DNA of 64,000 nt, from contig JACJXX010000002.1 in NCBI GenBank assembly GCA_020636435.1, positions 2,232,001 to 2,296,000 of the forward strand, read 5' to 3'. This document shows, in pieces, positions 40,772 through 49,900 of the stretch (position 1 is the stretch's first letter; every line of letters starts with the position of its first letter). The notes beneath the pieces are model-generated. The model searched no databases. It had not been told where the DNA came from and saw only the letters and a program-made list of their open reading frames with translations. Source of the DNA: Lewinellaceae bacterium (GTDB lineage: Bacteria; Bacteroidota; Bacteroidia; Chitinophagales; Saprospiraceae). A program made the position numbers and the translations under genes.

Positions 40772-41777
40772 AATGCACCATCAATCCCTGAAATTCATAC
40801 TTCTCATTTTCAAGCCCATCTTCCTCGCCGAACTTCCGGAATGCCCGCTCCTCGTAGCGTTTCATTGCTGCTTCTTCCATACTCGCCGGCGCCCCGCCGG
40901 TAAGAGCGTCTGTAACATAGCTGTGGAGCAGCGCCTTATACTGCTTTTTAAACAAAGCCGGATGGGCAAAGATATCCATGCCGATGACCTCATCGCCGGT
41001 GACGGCTACTACGCCAACCACATCTTCTGACCGGTCGAACTTGTCTCCAAAAAAGCTCAGGTAGCGGGCGCGGGCCTGGGTAAAGGACTCCGACTGCTCC
41101 AGGGCGGCGTAGGCGCCGGTGGAAGTTTGGGCATTGTGCACGGCAGTGACTTTGCCGACCTCATCCCACACCGCCTGTTGGTTTTTGCTCTGGGTGGCGC
41201 TGCGGCGGATATCGTTGGTTGCTACATTGTAATAACCCGTAAAGGCGTAAATGCGTTTGTTTTTTTCAGATTGGCGCGGGTCTTCGGCGGCAGCTGGCGT
41301 TTCTTGCTCGCGGGCCTGCCAGCGGTGTGGCTCCACGCAGAATACGGCGAGATCGGTGATGGTGCGGGGCGGCACTACTAAATCCTGGGCGATCACCCGG
41401 TCCTGCTTGCCTCCCTGGATCACGTCTCCGGCCATGAGGAAAACCATATCCTCTGATTTGTTTTGAACGGTAAGGGTATTGACAGCCCCCTGGTCTTCAA
41501 AACGGCCGAAGGGTTTTTTTTCGGTGATGCGGAAACGCGGGTTCCCAATGGCTTCCCCCAGGTTTTTATATTCGGCGGCAGCGGCGTTTTTTTCGATGTA
41601 CGCAGCATCCGCCGTGATGGGGTAGAGGCGCAGGTTCTCGTACTCCAGTTCGGGGCTGGCCTGGGTACGAAGCGCCAGCCCGGTGGGTTCGGCGCTTTCA
41701 GGGGTCTTGCGGGTTTCCTGCCTGCAGGCAGAAAAAGTTAGCAATAATGCAAAAGCTAAAACAGGTGAGATTTTCAT
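40758..41777 (-). CDS. ARPP-1-like (DUF6569) lipoprotein
   Basis: A 339-residue protein with a lipoprotein signal (MKISPVLAFALLLTFSAC). The mature protein contains the ARPP-1-type domain: ENLRLYPITADAAYIE, GRFEDQGAVNTLTVQNKSED, VFLMAGDVIQGGKQDRVIAQD and VFCVEPHRW, a pattern I associate with DUF6569. The function is unknown. It overlaps the WbqC gene by 14 bp and is likely cotranscribed with it. Confidence 0.78.
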   Translation of the reverse strand: MKISPVLAFALLLTFSACRQETRKTPESAEPTGLALRTQASPELEYENLRLYPITADAAYIEKNAAAAEYKNLGEAIGNPRFRITEKKPFGRFEDQGAVNTLTVQNKSEDMVFLMAGDVIQGGKQDRVIAQDLVVPPRTITDLAVFCVEPHRWQAREQETPAAAEDPRQSEKNKRIYAFTGYYNVATNDIRRSATQSKNQQAVWDEVGKVTAVHNAQTSTGAYAALEQSESFTQARARYLSFFGDKFDRSEDVVGVVAVTGDEVIGMDIFAHPALFKKQYKALLHSYVTDALTGGAPASMEEAAMKRYEERAFRKFGEEDGLENEKYEFQGLMVHFVDL

Positions 41778-41925
41778 GACTTAAATTTTTTGCTTTGTAC
41801 AGCGCCGGCAGATAATCATTCACAAATATAATGGTAATTATCCTATGCGGCTGCATGCCTATTTGCAAAAACGGCTTGGAATGGGCCGGGCGTTGCGTAT
41901 CTTCGCGGCGAAAGGACTATAGTAT

Positions 41926-43401
41926 ATGACGGTTCGATATCGTGTTTTCGTATTTATGGCCGGTTTTTTGCTGCTGGTTAACCTGGTGGCGACGAATGAT
42001 TTCACGTCGCTATGGGCCGGCCCTGAGTCCTGGTTGGCCTGGAGGAGCCTGAACGGCGAGGTTGGTTTCACGCCTCATGAACAATTGTTGGCCGCCATCG
42101 TCGGCCAAGGGCCAATTCCCCACTTCGCGATGCGCTTGCCGGGCATTTTGATTTTCGTACTGGCCCTGGCTGCCTACTGGGGAATGGCCCGCAGGCTTTT
42201 TGGCGGGGAAGTAACCCTGAGCACCCTGCTGCTGCTGGGCGCTTCGCTGTGTGTGCCGAATTTGGCAAAAGTAGCTACGGGAGATATCTGGGCCATGGCC
42301 ACCCAGTGGCTTGCCTTTATCGCTCTGATCCGGTTTCTGAAGCAGCCGGCGCTGCTGTGGCGAGGCGTTTTTTACGGTTTACTGGCGCTGGCAGTATGGA
42401 TACAACCTGCCAATGCCCTGGCCTTTCTGATGGGCAGCAGCGCTTTGTTGTACTTCCTGCACCCGCAGGGCAAGCGGCTGTGGCTGCTCAACCCCTGGCT
42501 GGCGGGCCTGTCCGCCTTTGGGTTGTTGTACTTTTCAGGTTGGCTGACGTTCAGCCAGGATAGTTTCCTGCTGGGGTTTCGCTCCGGCCGTTTCTTGTTG
42601 TGGAACCTTGTCGGGATATTTCCTTTTATCGGCTTTGTGCTGGCCGGCTTCTGGGAAACGATCCAGCGCCTGGGGCGCCGCGAGGAGATGGCCATGTTGA
42701 ATGCAGCAGGCCTGCTTTTCGCTCTTCTGGGGCATTCCCTGGCCCTTCAGGGCCTGTTGGCTTTACTGGCTGCCCGGCAGTTGAAAAGCTATTTCGACCC
42801 CAACTACCCCTACGGAGCAGCCGTAAAAACGGGCGCGCTGCTGCACCTGATCGCAGCTTTTTTTGTATTGACGCCCTTGATGATGGGTAGTTTTATTCAA
42901 TTCAGGGCAGCGGGCTTTCGCGCCATGCTGGCTGCCGGAGGCATTTACTGGATGTTGAGCTTCATCGCCGTGATCGGCCTGTTCGGCCCCAACCGGCGCT
43001 ACCTGCACGGAGGGATTATTCTGGGCGGGCTGTTATTAACTACTCTGTTCTGGCTGCAGGCCAACCCCTTGCTGCAACAGCAGTTGGCCTGGCCCCGGAC
43101 ACTGGTGCAGCAAAGCCGGCAGCAATCAACGGCCACCGAAACCAACACGGCTTATGTGGTTTACCCGAGAGAGGCGGCATTTCCAGCCTTGGCCTCCTAC
43201 AGCAAAGCCGCTTATCCGGATACGCGCCTCCTCGACGGCTCCGCTGGCTTGCAGGAAGCCTGGAATAAAACGGGGCCTGCTGTTTTTTTCCTGAAGCGTT
43301 CGGATGCCGAAAAACTGGAAGCGGCTATCCCCGGGTTTAGCATTAAAGGATGGGATAGCCGGCTCCGTAAGGTTGAATACACTTTGTTGGTGAAAAAGTA
43401 G
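41926..43401 (+). CDS. polytopic membrane protein, GT-C glycosyltransferase-like
   Basis: A 491-residue inner-membrane protein with about ten hydrophobic helices and a C-terminal soluble tail of about 110 residues. The N-terminal organisation (a first helix, then a loop with WLAWRSLNGEVGFTPHEQ, then HFAMRLPGILIFVLALAAYW) resembles ArnT/PMT-type GT-C transferases, in which an acidic residue in the first loop is catalytic and RLPG is conserved. The donor would be a polyprenyl-linked sugar. Catalytic assignment is inference. The gene ends 16 bp before a convergent small gene. Confidence 0.65.
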   Translation: MTVRYRVFVFMAGFLLLVNLVATNDFTSLWAGPESWLAWRSLNGEVGFTPHEQLLAAIVGQGPIPHFAMRLPGILIFVLALAAYWGMARRLFGGEVTLSTLLLLGASLCVPNLAKVATGDIWAMATQWLAFIALIRFLKQPALLWRGVFYGLLALAVWIQPANALAFLMGSSALLYFLHPQGKRLWLLNPWLAGLSAFGLLYFSGWLTFSQDSFLLGFRSGRFLLWNLVGIFPFIGFVLAGFWETIQRLGRREEMAMLNAAGLLFALLGHSLALQGLLALLAARQLKSYFDPNYPYGAAVKTGALLHLIAAFFVLTPLMMGSFIQFRAAGFRAMLAAGGIYWMLSFIAVIGLFGPNRRYLHGGIILGGLLLTTLFWLQANPLLQQQLAWPRTLVQQSRQQSTATETNTAYVVYPREAAFPALASYSKAAYPDTRLLDGSAGLQEAWNKTGPAVFFLKRSDAEKLEAAIPGFSIKGWDSRLRKVEYTLLVKK

Positions 43402-43417
43402 TTGAATAATAGTTTTT

Positions 43418-43549
43418 TCAAGACTTAACATAGAGAAGGAACAGCAGTACCAGCAATATTACTGTGGCAATGACGACAACCCTCATGAACTTTCTGGCAT
43501 CACGCTGGTCGCGGAGTTCCTGCCTTCTTTGCTTTTTTGATTTTGCCAT
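43418..43549 (-). CDS. small single-TM protein (43 aa)
   Basis: The frame starting at 43549 encodes MAKSKKQRRQELRDQRDARK followed by a strongly hydrophobic helix and ends LLYVKS: a basic N-terminus of 22 residues and one transmembrane segment (VVVIATVILLVLLFLLYV). Longer in-frame starts to 43600 exist but have AT-rich leader character. It lies between convergent and divergent neighbours (GT-C-like gene and folP), with no partner. I recognise no family; the clear topology supports a real gene. Confidence 0.6.
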   Translation of the reverse strand: MAKSKKQRRQELRDQRDARKFMRVVVIATVILLVLLFLLYVKS

Positions 43550-43631
43550 AGATGCTATCTTTTTGGTGATTAAGAGCTTTCTGAAATTATACTTTGTCAA
43601 TATAGATATTTTTTAAAAAAAAACAGGAATC

Positions 43632-44474
43632 ATGTTAAATCCCCGCCTGACGCTCAACTGCCGGGGCCAACTCCTCAGCCTGGAACAGCCCATAGCAATG
43701 GGCATTCTCAACGTCACGCCCGATTCCTTTTACGACGGCGGGAAGTTCACCCGCGAGGGCGCCATGCTGGCACAGGTGGAAGCGATGCTGGAAGAAGGCG
43801 CTGCCGTCATAGATGTCGGAGGCATGTCTTCCCGGCCGGGGGCGGAGGTGGTAACGCCGGAAGAAGAATTGAGGCGGGTAATGCCGGCCATACACGCCAT
43901 CCTCCGGCGTTTCCCGGATGCGATCCTCTCCATTGACACCGTTCAAAGCCGGGTGGCAAGGGAAGCAGTTCAGGCCGGCGCAGCCATCGTCAATGACATT
44001 TCCGCTGCGCGTTTTGATGAAAAGATGTATGAAGAAACTGCTAAATTGGGCGCGCCATACATCCTCATGCACATGCAGGGCACGCCCGGGGATATGCAAC
44101 AGCAACCCGAGTACGAAGATGTGGTGCGGGAAGTGCTCGATTTCTTTATCGCGGAGGTGGGCAAGCTTCGCCAGGCAGGGGTTAAGGACATCGTGCTGGA
44201 CCCCGGATTTGGCTTTGGAAAGACGGTGGAGCACAACTACCGCCTGCTTCGGGATATGCATGTCTTCCGCATCCTGGATTGCCCCATCCTGGCGGGGTTG
44301 TCGCGAAAATCCATGATTAATAAGGTGTTGCGCATCCCCCCGGATCGAGCCCTCAACGGCACCACTGCGCTGAATATGGTGGCCCTGCAGCAGGGAGCGC
44401 GAATTCTTAGGGTGCATGACGTGCGCCCAGCCGTAGAAACCATTAAATTGTGGGCTCAATTGGAAAGCCTGTAA
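43632..44474 (+). CDS. folP: dihydropteroate synthase
   Basis: A 280-residue TIM-barrel enzyme joining pABA to hydroxymethyl-dihydropterin diphosphate. Signatures: MGILNVTPDSFYDGGKF, IDVGGMSSRPGAEVVTPEEE, DTVQSRVAREAVQAGAAIVND (in segments), HMQGTPGDMQ, LDPGFGFGKTVEHNY, LAGLSRKSMI and the C-terminal RVHDV. It belongs with folE (20192) in folate synthesis although they are 23 kb apart. It is followed after 9 bp by the gene starting at 44484. Confidence 0.95.
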   Translation: MLNPRLTLNCRGQLLSLEQPIAMGILNVTPDSFYDGGKFTREGAMLAQVEAMLEEGAAVIDVGGMSSRPGAEVVTPEEELRRVMPAIHAILRRFPDAILSIDTVQSRVAREAVQAGAAIVNDISAARFDEKMYEETAKLGAPYILMHMQGTPGDMQQQPEYEDVVREVLDFFIAEVGKLRQAGVKDIVLDPGFGFGKTVEHNYRLLRDMHVFRILDCPILAGLSRKSMINKVLRIPPDRALNGTTALNMVALQQGARILRVHDVRPAVETIKLWAQLESL

Positions 44475-44483
44475 AAAAAAACT

Positions 44484-45902
44484 GTGGCCTCACTTGACGA
44501 ACGCGATATTACCCAGATCACCCTGCGCTTCCTGAAGAGCCACTACCGGCAGCGGCAGCGGGAGGGGACCACTGTGCTCAGCTCGGATATGAGAGGGGCC
44601 GGCGGAATTATTGCAGATGGCTTCTTGTCCTTTCCCCAGGTGGAAGGGGAAGACTTTCGGGCGACCGTGGAAGCCACCTCCCGCCAGTCTCAGCATGAGG
44701 TCAGGTACCGGCTGAGGAAGGGCTTGCTGAGGTGGGACAGCGCCGCCTCTTCCCTGGTTTTGATGGCCACCTGCTTTGTCGTGCTCTATTTTAAGCACCT
44801 GCTGCCCATGAAGCAATATCCCCTCGCAGCCTGGGGCGCACTTTTTCTCGCGGTTTCCGTCCTGGTTTTTATGGTTTTTAATTTGGCCCTGAGGCCCCTG
44901 CGGCGATACCGCTACATCTATGCCATCGAGCAGTTCAAACAGTATTATGCAGATGAACAATGGGTGGCCATTGCTGAAGATGTGTTTTCCAATTACCACG
45001 ACGACCGTTATTATCTGGAATTGCGCGGGCAGTGCATTTACAATGGGTTCGGGCTGCTCGTCGTCCGCGAAAACAAACCTCCCATCATGCAGGTGACTCC
45101 TTCCCGGCAAGACTTGTTCAAAAACCAGCGGCAGCTCATCCCATTGCTTTCGCAGGTAGAACTGGGCAAGATGATAAAGGAGGAAAAATATCCGGAGTGG
45201 TTGCGGCAGTTCAAGCCCAAGAGCTTCATCGATATTTTTCGAAAATTCAAAAATCAAATAGCCGTCTGCCTGCTTTCCCTGGCCGCTGTTGGCAGCGTCT
45301 TTTATGTGGAGTCGCAAGACCGCCCCGTCAAAGTACTCGAATACGAAGACTACCTGGCAGAGATGGCCATGAAGTGGCAGGACAACCGGTTTAACAGCAT
45401 GCCGGATTCCATTCGGCCTTATCAATACAAGATCGATACGCCATTCGTTTGGCCTCCGCCTTTCCGCAAGGATGAAAGCCCGTACCTGAGTTTGGGGCTG
45501 GCTCCGGAACCCCCGCCGGGCCCGGTGCCCCTTCCCGAAACCCGGGAGCCGGAAGCTGATTTCCTCATCGCTTTTCCCGGTGTGGCGGAATTGATCACTT
45601 ACGACTGTTCGCGCCTCAGGATCGACGGGCCGGCATACATCTTACAGGAAGGGTTGTATCCTTCCTACCCCCGGGCGGCCTCCCGCATTGCCGAGCTGAA
45701 GAGCTATGGCCTGGAAACGAGCGCTCTGTGGCTGGGCTGTTTCAATGGCGCCGGCCGCAGTTATACGGTATTTTTCGGCCCCGTATTCCGGAGTTCGGCG
45801 GAAGCAGCGAAAGCGCTGACAGTTTATGAAACCCAGCTGGGCGACAACGTGCTGAATATCAGGCTGGAAATTCGTTCTCTATCCATCAACGCACAGGAAT
45901 AA
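44484..45902 (+). CDS. membrane protein of unknown function (nuclease-like N-terminus, SPOR-like C-terminus)
   Basis: A 472-residue protein starting with GTG. Residues 1-75 (ITQITLRFLKSHYRQRQREG, GGIIADGFLSFPQ, FRATVEATSR) have the Asp ... Glu-x-Thr order of a degenerate PD-(D/E)xK fold. Two helices follow (SLVLMATCFVVLYFKHL and AWGALFLAVSVLVFMVFNLAL), then a cytosolic segment with CIYNGFGLLVVRENKP, a third helix near residue 258, and a proline-rich linker (PEPPPGPVPLPETREP). The last 80 residues, with LKSYGLETSALWLGCFNGAG and YTVFFGPVFRSSAEAAKAL, look SPOR-like. Domain names are inference. It follows folP by 9 bp and precedes the hydrolase by 3 bp. Confidence 0.65.
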   Translation: MASLDERDITQITLRFLKSHYRQRQREGTTVLSSDMRGAGGIIADGFLSFPQVEGEDFRATVEATSRQSQHEVRYRLRKGLLRWDSAASSLVLMATCFVVLYFKHLLPMKQYPLAAWGALFLAVSVLVFMVFNLALRPLRRYRYIYAIEQFKQYYADEQWVAIAEDVFSNYHDDRYYLELRGQCIYNGFGLLVVRENKPPIMQVTPSRQDLFKNQRQLIPLLSQVELGKMIKEEKYPEWLRQFKPKSFIDIFRKFKNQIAVCLLSLAAVGSVFYVESQDRPVKVLEYEDYLAEMAMKWQDNRFNSMPDSIRPYQYKIDTPFVWPPPFRKDESPYLSLGLAPEPPPGPVPLPETREPEADFLIAFPGVAELITYDCSRLRIDGPAYILQEGLYPSYPRAASRIAELKSYGLETSALWLGCFNGAGRSYTVFFGPVFRSSAEAAKALTVYETQLGDNVLNIRLEIRSLSINAQE

Positions 45903-45905
45903 AAT

Positions 45906-46880
45906 ATGCCTTTGATCAAAAAATCGGCCTATCGCGCCCGTGGCCCGTTTCGCTGCGCGCACGTCAATACCATTTTTCCTGCGCTCTTCCGGAAAGTGCC
46001 AGGCGTTCATTTTGAACGCGAGCGAGTCGATACGCCGGATGGCGACTTCCTGGACCTCGACTGGTCGGTACAGGGCAGCCGCCGGCTGGCCATCCTCCTG
46101 CACGGGCTGGAAGGCAGCGCCGCCCGGCCCTATATCCGGGGCATGGCCCGGTACTTCAACCAAAGAGGCTGGGATGCCCTGGGCTTTAACTTCAGGGGCT
46201 GCAGCGGAGAACCCAACCGGAAGCTGAGGTCGTACCACGTCGGGGAGACCGGCGACCTGAAGTGGGCCATCTCGACGATCCTCGGCCGGGAAAATTACGA
46301 AACCATTGCCCTGGTCGGCTTCAGCCTGGGTGGGAATGTCGTGCTCAAGTACCTGGGTGAAAATGGCGATGAAGTTCCTGCCGAAGTGCGCTGCGGGGTG
46401 GCCTTCTCCGTGCCCTGCGAGGTAGTAAGCGCCAATGAGGAGATCGACAAGTGGCACAACGGGCTCTACCGGCGCCGTTTTATCAAAAGCCTGAACAGCA
46501 AAGTGAAGGAAAAGGCGCTCCGGTTTCCGGAAGCGCTTCGGTTGCCCGAACCGATGCCCCGCAATTTCCGGGAGTTCGACGGCCGGTTTACAGCGCCCAT
46601 CCACGGCTTCCGGGACGCCGAAGACTACTGGGAGCGCAACAGCAGCCTGCCCTTCCTCCCCGCCATCCGCCGGCCCGCTTTGCTGGTTAGCGCCAGGGAT
46701 GATTCCTTCCTGAGCCCGGCCTGCTACCCGTACCAGTTGGCGGCCGGACACCCGCACCTTTTCCTCGAGGCACCGCGCTGGGGCGGGCATGTTGGTTTTG
46801 TCTCTTCCGGCCCGGACGGAGCCTATTGGTCGGAACAACGTGCCTGTCAATTCGTTGAAGAAATGGTAGTTAGCTATTAA
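45906..46880 (+). CDS. YheT-family alpha/beta hydrolase
   Basis: A 324-residue alpha/beta hydrolase. The oxyanion region LLHGLEGSAARPYIRGMARY, NFRGCSGEPNR, the nucleophile elbow ALVGFSLGGNVVLKYLGE with the Ser, a late acidic SARDDSFLSP and the catalytic His in RWGGHVGFV are all present, as in YheT/UPF0017 proteins. The substrate is not known (esters are typical). It starts 3 bp after the preceding gene, forming an apparent three-gene operon with folP. Confidence 0.9.
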   Translation: MPLIKKSAYRARGPFRCAHVNTIFPALFRKVPGVHFERERVDTPDGDFLDLDWSVQGSRRLAILLHGLEGSAARPYIRGMARYFNQRGWDALGFNFRGCSGEPNRKLRSYHVGETGDLKWAISTILGRENYETIALVGFSLGGNVVLKYLGENGDEVPAEVRCGVAFSVPCEVVSANEEIDKWHNGLYRRRFIKSLNSKVKEKALRFPEALRLPEPMPRNFREFDGRFTAPIHGFRDAEDYWERNSSLPFLPAIRRPALLVSARDDSFLSPACYPYQLAAGHPHLFLEAPRWGGHVGFVSSGPDGAYWSEQRACQFVEEMVVSY

Positions 46881-46943
46881 ATCTTCGTTAAATGCCGCCT
46901 GCATTAGATATATTCGCAGGAATTTGCAGTTATACAGGATGAA

Positions 46944-49900
46944 TTGACTGACATGGAGGAAAGGGAAGATAATCTTCAACCGGAAAATGCGCCGCAACCG
47001 CGCTGGAAAGTTGTTGCTCTGGCTGCCTGGCGTTGGACGAAGCGCCTGGTTGTAGCCGCCCTTTTCTTTTTCCTGTCCGTTGTTTTGTTGCTGCAGGTGC
47101 CCGCTGTGCAGAACTGGGCCGCCAAAAAAGCAACCCTTGCCCTGAGCAATACGCTTCAGGCCACCGTTTCCGTCAAACGGCTGAACCTGGCCTTCCTCGA
47201 CCGGCTGGTGCTGGAAGAGTTTTACGTCGAAGGCCTCAACTCCGGGGACACCACCATCTACAGCAAACGGCTCTACGCCAACTTCAATATCAACCCCGTT
47301 ACTTACCTCTTGAGGGGGCTTGTCATTGAAGAGATCGCCCTGGATAGCGCCATCATCAACATCCGGACGCCGGAAGGAGCATCGCAGAACAACATACAGG
47401 TTTTGCTCGGCCGTTTGTTTCCACCCGATACTACGGCTTTAAAAAAAGATAAGCGGCCTTTCAAACTCGATGTTCAAAAGCTTTCTCTTGCAAACGTCCA
47501 TTTCCTCCAGGAAGACAAGGTCCGGGGAAAACGCCTGTCCGTAAAACTCCAAAAAGGCGAACTGGAAATCGATGAACTCAACCTTCCCGAAAATTATATC
47601 CACGCCCGGTCCGTAACCCTGCTGGGGCCTTATGTGCGCATCGACGATTATCCGGAAAAGCCGCTGCCCGGGGCTGATACCACCGTTATTGCCGTGCAGC
47701 AGCCGGAGGAGGGCGCGGAGGAGGAGGGCCGCCCATTCTACGCCACCATTGGGCAATTTCGGCTCAACGAAGGCAAATTTTCCCTGCACAACTGGCTCAA
47801 AGCGCCGGTGAAAACCACTCCCATTGACGAGCTGGACTTCAAACACCTCGATGTTTACGACATCAACATCGGGATCGACTACTTTTCCTTCTGTTCAGAC
47901 AGCACGGACTTTGAAGGGCAGGTCCGGCAATTGTCCCTGCGCGACCTCAGCGGCTTTGTGCTGGAGAACCTCTCGGTGGAGCAGGGCAGGGTGTGGTGCA
48001 AAGGCGTCGAGCTGAACGGGCTGAACCTCAAAACGCCCTACAGCGAAATTGGAGACACCCTGGCCTTCAGGTATAATGCTTATGGCGACTTTGCCGAATT
48101 TCCCGACCGTGTGAGGATGTATGGCTCTCTGGATCATGCTCAGGTGCGGTTGCGCGACATCATGGCTTTTGCCACCGGGCTCAAACAAAACACTTTCTTC
48201 CGCCTCAACAAAGACCGGCTGTTGTTCATCGACGGCCTGGTGAAAGGAAGAGTGAACAACCTCGATGGGCAGGGCCTGACCATCGCTTTGGAGGACAACA
48301 GCTTCGTGGCGGAGGGGGAGTTTCGCTCCCGCGACCTCACCCAGCGCCAGAGCGAGACGCTCAACCTCAACCTGTCGAAGCTGAAAACCAGCATGAGGAC
48401 GCTGCGGCAGCTCATCCCCAATTTTGCGCCGCCGCCCAACTTCGACCGGCTGGGGCAACTCAATTTCCAGGGGCGGTTCGATGGTTATTTCTCCGATTTC
48501 GTGGCTTACGGAGAACTCGCCTCCTCCCTGGGGCGCGCCCGCATGGACATGAGGATGAACCTCAAACAGGGCCGTGCCAAAGCCAACTACTCCGGAAAGC
48601 TTACCCTGACCAATTTTGACCTCGCAAGCTGGTCTCAAAACCAGGATTTCGGCCTGGTGAACCTCACTTCTGAGGTCAGCGACGGTTTCGGGCTGACCGC
48701 CGAAACCGCCAGGGCCAACCTTTCGGCTGAGGTGCAGAGCTTTGTTTTCAAAGGCTACAATTACCAGAACGCCAGCCTGACCGGCGAACTGAAGAAAAAC
48801 CTGTTCAGCGGGAAATTCGCCATTCAGGATGACAATATCGATTTCTCTTTCCTGGGAAAGGTCGATTTTACCGATACCATTCCAACCTTCGACTTTAACG
48901 CCCAGGTCAGCAAACTGGCCCTTAATAAGCTCAACCTGGCCGAACAGGATATCGCCCTTTCGGGAGATGTGGCGCTGAACCTGAAAGACAGCCGGTTTTC
49001 CAATATGGAGGGCACCGGCCAGGTGAAAAACTTCTTGCTCCGGCACGGCCGGTTAGGAGATATTTCTGTCGATTCGGTATTCTTCAGCTCGCAGTTTATC
49101 GGGGGCGGAAAAAAACGATTTCTGGTGAAATCCGATATTGCTGACGCCAGCCTGGAAGGCACTTTTGATATAGAACAGGTTCCGGCTGCCTTTATGCAGT
49201 ACCTCGCCCGAAATTTTCCGGAGTTCTTCCAGCGGCTGGGCCTTAAAGCGCCAGAGAAGGAAATCCGGCCGCAGAGCTTTGCCTTCAACGCCAATATTTT
49301 CGATACTAAAAACCTGCTGGCTGTTCTGGACGGCCGGCTGGGGCCGCTGAAAGAGGCTACTATCGAAGGGTTTTTCGACAATGTGCAGGATTCTATGTGG
49401 GCTTATGTCTATCTGCCGCAGTTCCGGTACGACAACATCGAGTTGAACGAAACTGGAATAACGCTCAAAATGGAGCAATCTTTTGGCGAAATCGGCCTGG
49501 CGGTTGCCGAACCTGTGCTGAACCAGAAAACGTACCTTTCTCCCATCAAAATGCTGGGCCTGCTGGACCGCGATACCTTTAATCTTGCCCTCGCCTACCA
49601 GTCGGAAGGCATGACCTTTCTGGATCAGGTCAATCTCAACGCCCGCTTGTATATGCCAGACAGCATTAACTATAAAGTGGAATTCAGCCAGTCGAACCTG
49701 GTCCTTATGGAAACCCCCTGGCTGATCGATGACCGGAATGACATCACCTTTCGGAAAGGGCACATCAACACCAGGAATTTCCTGCTGACCAACGGGGAAC
49801 GGCAGATCAAACTTGAGGCAGTCCGCAATAAAGGCCTCAAGCTCGGGCTTTACAATTTTGATTTCAGTTTCATCGATGACATCTGGGACTACGAGGCGCT

